Below, in pieces: positions 1-11,200 of a DNA stretch of 64,000 nucleotides. Positions within the stretch are counted from its first letter, which is position 1, and the number at the start of each line of letters is the position of its first letter. The notes beneath the pieces are model-generated. The model worked only from the letters and a program-made list of their open reading frames with translations, was not told the origin of the DNA and ran no database searches. The position numbers and the translations under genes were made by a program. This DNA comes from Flavobacterium sp. KJJ (GTDB taxonomy: Bacteria > Bacteroidota > Bacteroidia > Flavobacteriales > Flavobacteriaceae): the NCBI RefSeq assembly GCF_000708595.2, contig NZ_JARP01000007.1, positions 248,001 to 312,000 of the forward strand. Direction: 5' to 3'.

Positions 1-1717
1 TACCGCTTAAAATACTGCTGTTATCTGCCATGAATTGATCTGCATCAAGCGCAGATGGATACGGATTACCAACTAAACGATATTTATCTGCGGGTACCGT
101 TTCGCCATTAATATTTCCATTATTTGGAACCCCAATAAACTTAACTTGCTGTGAATAAGGAAAACTTACAACCTCTCCATTAGGCCATGTTCCATCTTTT
201 GGTGTACGAATGATATAACCAATTCCAGGCTCCATTACAGCAGTTCCATTATAAAGTGTAACCCACCCGTTTGGACCATAGCTGAAATATTTGTCACCAA
301 GGGTATTTGGAGATATATTATAAAGAGTTTGATTAGAAACAGGAGACGACCAGTAAGTGTAATCAAAATTTTTCATTGGAGCTGTTATACGTTTGTAAGT
401 GACATTGCCAGAATTCGGAACATTATTAATTTGTATTAAACTCGCATTATTTTCAAAAGTTAGGCTTCCTGCAGTATTTACTGTTAACCCATTTTCTATT
501 TTCAAGTCAATACCTGATTGAACAACTACATTTGCTCCGGCATTCACCTGGCATGAACAAGCGTTTGTATTAGCCGCGATATTGAAATCACTATTAAAAA
601 TAACATTTTTATTGATATCAGGAAGCCCGTCAGACCATACCCCATTATAGGCAGTAGTATGTGTAAAAACTGTTGAGACGTTTGAATTAGAACTTACAAA
701 GCAATCAGATACTGCACGTAGTCTTACATAATAAGTGCCAGCGGGATTAATTCCGGTAATAGTTTCTGAAGTAACATTTCCTAAAAGTTTATTTTCGTAT
801 CCTGAAACAAAATTAGTAAAATTATTATCTGTAGCCACATCGATTCTATATCCCGTCGCGTCTGGAACAGCTGTCCAGTCTTGTATAAATGAATCTTTAC
901 TGCAAGGTAAAGGCGCATATTCTAATACAGGTGTATTAATGCTTGTTGGCTGCGGATTGATAGTTACTTTATAATTTACAATACATCCGCTGCTATTTGT
1001 TATTTTAAATTCGTTAACTCCAATTGGGAGAGATAATGTAAATGTAGATGTTGAGCCACTTGCTAAAAGCTGATCATTACTTATTTTCTTTATAGTCCAA
1101 GCACTAACTGGCAGCGATGATATAGACACACTTCCTGTTGGAACTAAACACTTAGATTGCGTAATTTGCTCTAGTATTGGATCAAATATTGTGACAGTAG
1201 CATTATTTGTTGTTATGCCAGCAGATAAACCAGTACTATTTTGAACTACTGAAATAAGTGTATAGGTTGACGTTTTGTTTTGAGTAACAGTAATTGGGCT
1301 GCCACTTATGTAATTTAAAACTGTAACATCACCTTTCGGTCCACGGAACTTTAGAGTATACGTACCACTTCCCCCTAAAACAGTAATTTTAATTCTAGCA
1401 GAAATGTCTGCACCTGTTGGTGATTTACAAAAAGCAGCTGTACCTGAATTTGCAATATCGGCTGTAAGTGCAAAAGCGGGAGATTTTTTTTCCGTTATAC
1501 TAACATGTTTATTAGTATAATTTGGAATTAATTTAGAATTTTCAGCAGCAGATGTCGGAGTAAGCGAACCAAAAACGAACAATAGTATTGTTGCATATTT
1601 GAATTGTTCAAGACTATAAATTCTTTGATTAAAAGGCGTTTTTAATTCTTCTAAAGACCGCCTATATTTAGTTTTGTTTAAAAGAAATAGAAAATAAGCG
1701 AGTAGTTTTTTTTTCAT
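1..1717 (-). CDS. T9SS type C sorting-domain surface protein (partial, C-terminus off the left edge)
   Basis: The frame is open from an ATG at 1717-1715 to the window edge, giving about 572 residues with no stop. The hydrophobic export segment is unusually far in, at about residues 40-58 and ending TPTSAAEN, after a charged 39-residue leader. Ig-like beta-rich sequence follows, then a fibronectin-III-like module at about 250-340. From about 370 comes the conserved block seen upstream of type C sorting domains in Flavobacterium: VTYKR, YTYWSSPVS, KYFSY, GIGYIIRTP and GNPYPSALDADQF. Proteins of this kind are exported by Sec and displayed or released by the type IX system; the sorting tail itself would lie outside the window. 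A terminator at 1848-1887 separates it from the RHS operon, so it probably has its own promoter. Family assignment is firm; the role (adhesin or other surface protein) is unknown. Confidence 0.85.
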   Translation of the reverse strand, partial: MKKKLLAYFLFLLNKTKYRRSLEELKTPFNQRIYSLEQFKYATILLFVFGSLTPTSAAENSKLIPNYTNKHVSITEKKSPAFALTADIANSGTAAFCKSPTGADISARIKITVLGGSGTYTLKFRGPKGDVTVLNYISGSPITVTQNKTSTYTLISVVQNSTGLSAGITTNNATVTIFDPILEQITQSKCLVPTGSVSISSLPVSAWTIKKISNDQLLASGSTSTFTLSLPIGVNEFKITNSSGCIVNYKVTINPQPTSINTPVLEYAPLPCSKDSFIQDWTAVPDATGYRIDVATDNNFTNFVSGYENKLLGNVTSETITGINPAGTYYVRLRAVSDCFVSSNSNVSTVFTHTTAYNGVWSDGLPDINKNVIFNSDFNIAANTNACSCQVNAGANVVVQSGIDLKIENGLTVNTAGSLTFENNASLIQINNVPNSGNVTYKRITAPMKNFDYTYWSSPVSNQTLYNISPNTLGDKYFSYGPNGWVTLYNGTAVMEPGIGYIIRTPKDGTWPNGEVVSFPYSQQVKFIGVPNNGNINGETVPADKYRLVGNPYPSALDADQFMADNSSILSG

Positions 1718-1847
1718 AATTGTAACTGTTAAGGGTTATTAAAAAGTATGTAATGTTGATTTTATTTGTAAAGGATCTTTCATTTAAGCGTTTCATTTTT
1801 ATATATCTTACTAATGTACTTTTGTGGATAGATAATAAAAATAGGTT

Positions 1848-1887
1848 AAAAAAATTGCGCAAAGTCAGATTAAATTTGCGCAATTTT
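1848..1887 (-). terminator. Intrinsic terminator of the RHS operon
   Basis: A perfect 13-bp inverted repeat (aaaattgcgcaaa at 1851-1863, tttgcgcaatttt at 1875-1887) has an 11-nt loop. On the minus strand it is followed by seven T residues (1848-1854). It lies 82 bp past the stop of the 105-aa membrane protein gene and before the start at 1717, so it plausibly ends the long RHS operon. Confidence 0.8.
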
Positions 1888-1968
1888 CATATGAAAATCT
1901 TTTAAATAGCTATGACATAAATTAAAAGATATATGCCAACATTTGCGATTAACAAAAGCTATAGTAAT

Positions 1969-2286
1969 TTAATATTGTATAATTAATTTGCTGTTTTCTT
2001 TTAAGGCATACCAAAATAAAATAAATAAGATTATACAAAAAATCAAAGAAATAAACCTTAGATACTTTTTAAATACATTATCCGAAATCTTGTAGATTAT
2101 TGTAAATAAGTATAAAATAAAACCAATAAAGATTAAAACAGAAGTACTAAAAAACATGAAAATCTTAGCTTCTCCAATACTAATTTCTTTTAATTGAGAT
2201 ATTTCCTCCATTGTATAGAAGATAAAAAAGAAAAACCAAATCCAATATGATAAATGCAATATTATATGTTTTAGCTTAGGTTCCAT
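1969..2286 (-). CDS. Small three-helix membrane protein, candidate immunity protein
   Basis: The 105-residue protein has three predicted membrane segments (about residues 8-24, 45-66 and 76-95) separated by short charged loops. I recognise no family. It begins 6 bp after the stop of the 3962-aa RHS protein and is the last gene before the operon terminator. A small gene immediately after a polymorphic toxin is the usual place for an immunity gene. A membrane-embedded immunity protein would fit a toxin that attacks the inner membrane or periplasm. Base composition is even more AT-rich than the RHS gene. Function is inferred from position only. Confidence 0.6.
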   Translation of the reverse strand: MEPKLKHIILHLSYWIWFFFFIFYTMEEISQLKEISIGEAKIFMFFSTSVLIFIGFILYLFTIIYKISDNVFKKYLRFISLIFCIILFILFWYALKENSKLIIQY

Positions 2287-2292
2287 ATTTTT

Positions 2293-5200
2293 TTATTGAA
2301 CTGTAATTAAATATTTTGTAACTGGAACAGTATCACCATTTTGATTTAAATCATTGGTTTTAAACTCCTTATAATCGTATTTGACTCCTGTGTCTCTAAG
2401 AAATCCAGCCCACAAAACCGCTTGTTGTTTGCTTTCAAAAGAAACTATTTTAACATTTAGACCTTTCATTTCACTGTAATTTTTAAGGAGAGAAATATTA
2501 TTTTCTTTCGAAATACCGTTTTTTTGAACGTAATCAAAAATAACACTGTCATATCCAATACTACGACCTTGTGCTTCACTTGTAGCCCTATCTAAATCAT
2601 CAACATAACTTAAGTATTCTTTAGGTCTAAGATGAATGTTGTCTACTTTTGTGGCTCCAAAAGTCCAGTCGTACCACTTCATAACTAAAGCATGTTGACC
2701 AGTCCTACCTGTCTCTTTTCCATAGTTCATTCTTACACCATCCTCATTAACAAAGCTATGTGCCCAAGAATCCCCTAAAGTATGGTAAGCAGTTAAGTTA
2801 CCCGAAATTATTTGCTCAAAAGAAAACTGTCTTGAAATATTTTGTTCGCCACCATGTAATGCATGACCAAATTGTTGAGCTCCTCCGCTGATCACATTAC
2901 ATCCCCCATCTAGCCAAGTACCTGCACCAAATCTTATTGCAAGTTCACTTTTTCCATTGGTTTGACTCATTTTATAATTATCATGAACGTGATGGTCTAA
3001 AGATTCAGCGGCTTTAGCAAGACTCAAAGCGTATTCATAACTTAAACCTTTTGATATACCATAAGCCAAAACAGTCCAAAAATGCCCATCTTCTTCCCAG
3101 TTACCATCTGAATCTTTATATCTCATAGGATTGTCAAATCCAAATCTGTAAGGTGACCAATCTGGAGCTTTCATCCTCATTTTATCAACAGCAAACCATC
3201 TTCCAACTCTAGAATCATACATTCTGGCTCCAAAATCGTAGCTATTTCCTTCACCTTTTAATTCATTATCTTTCTCCATTCCATTAAACCCATAACGGTA
3301 CGAATCCGAGCTTCCGTGACGGTTTGGTACTAGCATTCCAAAAGGATAGTAATCTGAATAGCTTAGAACTTCGGCATTAAACTCGCCAGCTATCGTCGTT
3401 GGTATCTTTTTATCTGATATAACGGCTAGTACGTTTCCTAAGTGATTTGACAACTCGTAACGTTTATCTCCAATCGAAGATAAGAAACTCCTTTGAACTA
3501 TAGGCAACGCAGGTGTGAAAAGTCCGTTTGTAGGATCCAAATAGTTTGGTATTCCATCCGTTGGTGCATCAGTATTAAGTTTATAAGTACTACCTGTTGT
3601 AGCAGCATTTACCATTCCAGGACCTCCCTCATAAGTTTCCCAAGTAGCATAACCATCACCATCATCATCAACATCTAGATAGTTTGGTATGGTATTGATT
3701 GTCGCTTTCGGATTCTGAATTGAAGCTATTGCATTAGTGTTTAGAGTAGCTCCTGTAGCAGGATTTTTGTCGCCATCAGGGTTAGCTCCTTCATTTAGTG
3801 TATAAATACCATCACCATCGTCATCTTTATCATCATGATTTGCTATACCGTCACCATCAGTATCTATAAAACTTAGGTCATTATTTACTTCGTATAAATC
3901 AAATATACCATCTCCATCGGTATCCGGCAGACAAGGTGCCAGAGTACGAATTACATTATTGTTTATTGGTATTCCTAAACTTGATACAGGAGGATTACTT
4001 GTGTTTGCCAAATCTGTTGCATCATCAAAAGTAAACCCGTTTTGCAAAGTATTGATACCATAATTAAAATAACACATATCAAAGCCAAGTGCTCTGGCAT
4101 TACCAGCTCCTCCTAATTTATTAATGTTTTCGGCCGGTATGCTGGCTGGGTTAACTGTTCTTGGTGTGATCCAATTAGCCCTGTTTTCAACAATTTGCGT
4201 GAAACCGTTTACATCGAGTAGGGTAGGATTGGTACCAAAAGTAGTATTCAATTTTATAGCTATGCTATTAGCTGGTGTAGTCAATAGATTTGCTTGTAAA
4301 GTCACATCATAGCTTTTGATTGTTGCAGTGGCAGGGCTGTCTGATGTAATTTTAGTATATTGATTAACTGTAATCTTAGGGCTAATCGAATTATTGTTTT
4401 TAACTAGGTTAATCTGAACCTGATTTGTGATTTCTTTAGTCTGGCTTTCAATTACTTCTTTGGTAACTTTAAGATCTTGTACTGATGCATTAGATATTGC
4501 AGATACAGCTATATCTATATTGGTAATAGCAGCAATTGGTGTAATTTGTGTTTTGAATACGGTTGTGCTTCCTCTATAAAGAGTTATAAAAAATCTACCT
4601 GATTCCAGCGTTTTCCCTATTTTTAAAATCTCGTTTGGATTAAATGTGCCAATTGCAACTTCACTACTCCCGTTCGAATAATATAATCTTGATTGCCATA
4701 CCAATCCAACTCTTAGTCTCGAACTTCTGAAACCATAAAAAAGATTATTAATACTAAGTCCCACTTTAACTCTGTCGTTATTTGAGATTGAGCTGGCAGT
4801 TTTGAATTCTAGTACTCCTAATTCGGCAGGACCAAAAACAGATACTGGATTTGCTGTTGTACAACTACCTGCAGATACTCTAAAAAGATTTATCAAATCA
4901 CCATTGTCTACTCTTCTGACACAATTGTTAGCGACACCTTTTATATCTACTATTTTACTTTTGGTAACTGATTCTTGTTTAACGCCTTTGTATTGCAATT
5001 CACCTACAAAGTAAGTTCCATTAGCAGGATTGGCATTAATCAGTTTAATGGATGTGTCCAGATTTAAAATTTTCATATCTGGATCTATTGCAGGCGAATT
5101 ATTCGAATACATACCCCAAGTTGATGAAGCCGTTGTAGTATCAAAGTGAAGCGAATAATCTCTAATAACAGGTGTTCCTGTCAATATAGAATTCTTAGTT

Positions 5201-8200
5201 AAAGCACTAGTTTTTGCAGCTATTCTGCTTGTGCTTGCAATGGAACTATTTCCTAATTTGTATATCAGTAAATTAGATTCTTCGAGTCCAAGACGGCTGC
5301 TGCCAAAAAGGTCGTGTTCTTTTAGACGATATAACGATTCAGTACTATTTCCCTGTTCGTTTACCTTATAGTTTTCTTCATAAACTCCTAATACATTGCC
5401 TTGTGCATCACGAGCATAATGCGTACGAACGATATCAAGACCACGTTGTACACGTTTTGCTATTCTATTGCCTAATCCATCATAATCAAAGAAGATAGTA
5501 ACTCCAGCGTTGCTGTTAGTAACTTTTTCAACTTTGCCATCAACACGCCAGTCAATAGTCAAACCTTCGTTTTTATCTTGTATCAATTGACCAATAGCGT
5601 CATAAACATAGTTATACGTATTAGAATCACCTAAATTATAATTAGCCTTTTCAATTAGATTTTGCTTGATATCAATACCAGTATCGGTAAATATATCTTT
5701 AGCCACATCAAATACATTTGTTAGCTTGTTAGTTCCAGGAATGTATTTATAGGTAAAGTTGTCCATCTCTGGATTTGGTAGTGTTGAGTTAGGATAAACG
5801 CCCGGTGCGGTGTTACGCATGGTTTGTAAATTACCGTTTTTATCGTAAGAATAGCTGGATTCATAACTTTCAGCTGCTTGCATTGTGAAAGCATCAAAAG
5901 CTTGAGAAGTCATTGATTTTATACGATTAAGCTGATCGTAACTATAATTATTTTTTTGTATAGCAAGCAACTGATCGCCTTCTTTACGAATAGCTGTTGT
6001 CATTTGCTTAATATTACCATTGTACAAGTTTTGAAGGCTTGTGCCAGTTGTATTACGACTTACCATTAAAGGTTTGAAAGAGTCACTTCCGTTATCCCCT
6101 GATATCGCTTTATAGTCATTGTCATAATAACTTAAAGAATAACCAAAAGCATCTTTTGTTTTTGTAGAACTTGTAGACGCTCCATCTTTGCCTAAGTCAT
6201 TATCACTGCTAGATAGGTTTTCTCCATTAACTGTTTTTAACCAGCCCTGTAGCGTATAAGCATAATCTATTCCCTGCACTTTTTTGTCGCCTAATTCTAC
6301 TCTCGCTAAAGGTCCGTGTGCATAATATTCGTAGCTAGCATCTTTTTCCCAAAGTGTACCATCTGATGATGTTTCGACATTTACAATACGATTGTCTGCA
6401 TCATAGTTATAGCGATGCGTAAATTGATCAAATTTATTAGGCTGGAATTTTACAGTATTTACATTGCCACTTATAAGGTCATAGTCATAAACAATTCTTT
6501 TTAAATGAACTTCGCAATCATTTGTTTGTCCAGTAGCTGTGTTAATAACAGTTTGAGTACAATTAGGATTTTTTAGAGCTGTATAATAATTAACTATCTC
6601 CTTTACATTGCCGTGCACATCATAATTGTATAAGATGGCGTTATCAAAAGTATTCGCATTGGTATAATTTTGATGATAGAATATTCCAGTAACTCGATTA
6701 CGGTTATTATATGCTGGATTAACTCCTGATGCAGCATTTGTAATGAATAACGAAGAAGCTTTGACAGTAGGTTCTACTTCAGGATCTTCATCATAAATAG
6801 TTCTCGTAACCTGAGTTTTAGGCAAACTGCTCTCAAAACCATCTACTATACCAGTTACAGCTCCACTTGGCATTGGAGTACGCACAAGTCTTCCTTCTGC
6901 AGATATTCTATAACTTACAGATGTAGACGGATTAGATGCATTAAATATAAAACTTTCTACTTCACCAGCTTGATTTATCCTGCCTAGGCTATCATAGTTG
7001 GTATAGCTCATTTTGGCAACAGTTCCTGTTTGCTGTTTTCTATTTTGTGAGGCTATGATTCTGCCCAATTTATCATAAGCAAAAGTTGTAGTATTGCCAT
7101 CTGGAGTGTTTTGCCAAACTAACTGATTTAATGAATTGTAGCGGTACTCGGTCTTAAATTTATGATTAGGCTGTAAATTCGAAATATCACCTGTAAATTG
7201 TTTAAGTGGGTCATCAGCTATTTTGTAAGCTTCTATTAGTGCATTTTTTGCTTTAATATCAGCTGGTGAAAAGCGGTTTACTCCTTCTGGAGCTACAGTT
7301 TGAGTAAGATTTCCTGCTTGGTCATAATAATAAAGCGTATATTGATATTCTTGATCATAATACGTCATGTCAAGATTTTCAACAACCTCTGACATCGCTT
7401 TTTTGATATACGATGCAATAAATTCTTTACGTTTCTCTTGCAGTAAATTATTATAATTATCTGCAGAAAAAGCTTCAGCAATGTTTTTTACAAGTTTTTC
7501 ACAAGTTGATTCTGTCTCGTCAGGTAGACTAGGTGAAACCACACTAGTTAATGCTGCTGGAGGACAAATTTTACCATTATTAGCTGGTCTAAATACAGTT
7601 TCTACCCAATCATTCCAGTTCAGCACAGGAGTTACCTCATTATTAGCTATATTATCTGTATAATAATTTTTGTATTGATCTATTACAGCATTAACACCGT
7701 TAAAACCATAATGCAAGTAAGTGTCTCCAAATTCTGCAAGTGTTCTAAAACGGATATCATAAAGCTCTTTAACATCTAGTTCAGTTAAGTATCTGATATA
7801 GCTGTCTGAAATATACTGATAACCATTATTGCAAAAATTATCAAGAGTAGCTTGTGGCACTGAGTAATCAGCTATGCTTATTTTATTCATCCCGCTTATA
7901 AAAGCAGCTTTCTTTTCATCACAAGCGACAGGAGCTACAGTTTGTGGGATACATGTAGTACATGTTTCTACCGAAGCTAATAACCTCTGAGAGCTTCTAA
8001 CAGCACTTCTAAGAGAACTTGTATCTTTTTTAGATCTAGCAGTTGCTTTACTGGCTAATTCTTGTAAACTGATTGCATCACTTTGTAATAAATAATAATC
8101 ATTTGATGGTACAGACTCAGCCATCATTCTCGCTCTGGCAACTGTATTATCTGAAAGGAAATCACAGAAATCACTAGGACCTGCATCTAGCATTGTACCT

Positions 8201-11200
8201 GGAGCATAAAAGTTCATTCTATTTTGCAGAAATACAATTTTCGACTCTATTACATTGCTATTTTTGTTCTTATAATAAATTAAAAGACTGCTATCACCTA
8301 TATAATCTACACTTAAAACAGTAGCAATATCTTGGATTCCAAAATCCATTTCAATTCTGCAAAATATTTTGTCTATGCCGCCTGTTCCCCATGATCCTGC
8401 AGAAGCTGGACTTACATAATCATGATCGAAGAATCCTATTGCAAAATAATCCGAAGATGAAAATATTTGACATTTTGATATTTCTACATCATAATTATTT
8501 GGATAACTAGCAGCAAAGCTTTCTTTTAATTTTTGAAATCTGCTCCCCAATTGAGTTTCCTGAACAAATGAATTTACATTAGGGTATGCATTTATTGTAG
8601 TAGCATCATTTACAAAACCCCCATTAGGATTAAACGGGTAATTTGTTGAGATAACTTCATTTAATATATTTTTTAATCCATTTTCATATAATTCTTCATT
8701 TTCGTTTGAAGTTTCGCAGCTAACTATTTTCTCTATCTCTGCAGGCACTAGGGGAGCAAAGAAATTACAAAAATCATCATCACCTAAAGACATAGATATT
8801 GTTCCTTCGAACGCAACACATTTTTGGCTTTCAGTATCATAATTTATATGTAATACATTATTTGAATCGATATCAATTTTGTTAAGATGAAGTATTGGCT
8901 CTTGAACGATATAACTAGGAGGTACCCCTATCCAAAAGACTGGCATTTGATTGCCTTCGTTATCATGGAACGAAATAATTATGGTGTCCCTAAAACCTGA
9001 ATAATTAACCTGAAACTGATAAAGGTCAGTTGGTGGAAAATTAGGGAGATTTGCTTTTCTATATCTTTCAAAACGAGCCACTAAATTAGAATTATTGATA
9101 AGATTATTCATAGCAGGGTACTCGCTGCAGACGCGATAAATTGCAGTGTCAGGTGATGCTACTCCTCCATAATTAATTGTATAATTAGGGTCAGATAAAA
9201 TTTGATTTATAAAGTCTTTTAGATCGTTTTCAAAAGTAATTTCCGTTTCTGAATTGCTACAGGCAGCTATTGATAGACCTTCACACGGAATAACATTTTG
9301 ACACGCATCTCCAACACCATCTTTAGGATTAATATCCAATTGATCTGTATTTGGTGTAGTTGGACAGTTGTCTAGCTCATTTGGAACTCCATCGCGGTCA
9401 TCATCCATAATAGCAACAAAAGGACAACAGTCAAAATTATTAGTAAAAAGTTTTAACGTTCCTTTTAAAATAGCTGTACCAGTGGTAAAATTAGTATTGC
9501 CAGAAGTAACTAACTGAAATGAACTTTCAGCATTATTATCTGGGGATTTAATTGTTATAGACTCAAATTTTTTGAAAGTATAAGAGTCAATCAAAACATT
9601 TTCTCTAGTAGATTCTAGAATAAGACTTGCAATAATATTTGTTCCCTGTTTAATATATATATACTGTGCATTTCTTTCCCAAGTTATACCTGTATTGATT
9701 GCAAAAAATTCTTCTAAATAAGAGTTGTTATAAGAAGTGTAATTACTTATATCAATAGGTGTAGTACTATTAAGAGTACCTTTTGTTTTCAATTCATTGA
9801 AAAGAGGTATCAAAGCTTTTTCAAACTTAGATTTTTTATTACAGCCAACTCCCTGGTCATTTGTTGCTTGATTAGGATCTAAAACTTCACCAATAGCATT
9901 TGGAGATGTCCCGCATTCACCTATAGGTGCGCAAGTTTCTCCGGTTAGAATAATTTCATTAGAAATCTCATTACTTCCAACAGCTCCTATTTCAGCCACG
10001 ACAGAGAATTTGTATTTTCCTTCTGAAGGTTTTGAATTTCCTAAATCGTAATAGATTTGCTTTAGATTTTTAATAGACCAAGAAGAGCCGTAATTTGCCC
10101 AAGTATAACCACCTGTTTTAGGCAGTTGTACTGAAATTGGACAAGTTGAAAAATCTCCTCCAGTTTTTGGAGTAATGTTAATAGTCAAAGTTGCGCCTGT
10201 TGCTGGTGTTGAAACAGTTAAAGGCTGTAATCCATTTGCAAATAATCCTTCTAATGTTTGATTAGCCGAAGGAATAATTAATTTTTTAATCAATTCTTTG
10301 GTAATATACGACTTATTAAAAGCTGCATTCGATAAAGATACTGGTGAAGTAAAAGCACCATCTTTGAAAAATCCATTCAAAAATATATCGAAGTCAAATA
10401 AAAGTGGGCAATTTCCAGTTTGAGCATAATACTCAAAATGGTTTGCTTGAACGGCATTGGCCATAGCATCTGTAGGGCTTAAGCTCGAGTTGTATCCAAA
10501 ATCTGCTGGAAGATAATTTTTTTGTTTGCTTTGATATAATATTGCACTGCTGCTTTCACATAAAGAGCCTGCAGTAACAATGTTATTTTGAATATAATTA
10601 GACAGCAACTTTTTCTGAGTGAAATTATCACTCAAAACATCTGTAATTGCACTAGAAGATGCTTGACCTACACAGCCATTAAAAGATTTGCGCTGCATAG
10701 CATATATATTGCTGAATATATGTTTGATTTTATTTTTTAATCCGATGTATAAACCTTTATAAACATTCCATACCTCATTTTTTTCAGATGCACTTAATGC
10801 AATATTAGTTAAGTCACATTGAGAAAAAGAGTTGCACAATACACTTTGCACAGCTACTTGATACATAGTTAAATTAGTATTATCTGCTCCGATGTAACTG
10901 TTGTTTATAGCCTGATACATTATACTTCCAGTACCAACTCTCATACTATAAAGAGTGGCATCTTCAAATGGAGCAGGAGATTGTGCTTGTTTAAAATAAG
11001 GGTCATTATTGTAAATTTTGAATTTGCCTGAATTTCCTGCACTGTCAAAATCAATAAATCCTTTTGAATATGCATCAGCATAAGTTGCAGTATTCATTAA
11101 ATAAGAATCATAACCATCAGAAGATAAAGGTGTAGAAATTGTTCCTGTACTTTTAGCAATAGTGAAGTTTATTGTTCTTTGGCATATTTCACGGCTATAT

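Noticed and set aside
1668..1883. 71-aa minus-strand frame upstream of the T9SS gene
   Set aside because: It overlaps the start of the T9SS gene in another frame, covers the terminator hairpin, and has no recognisable features.
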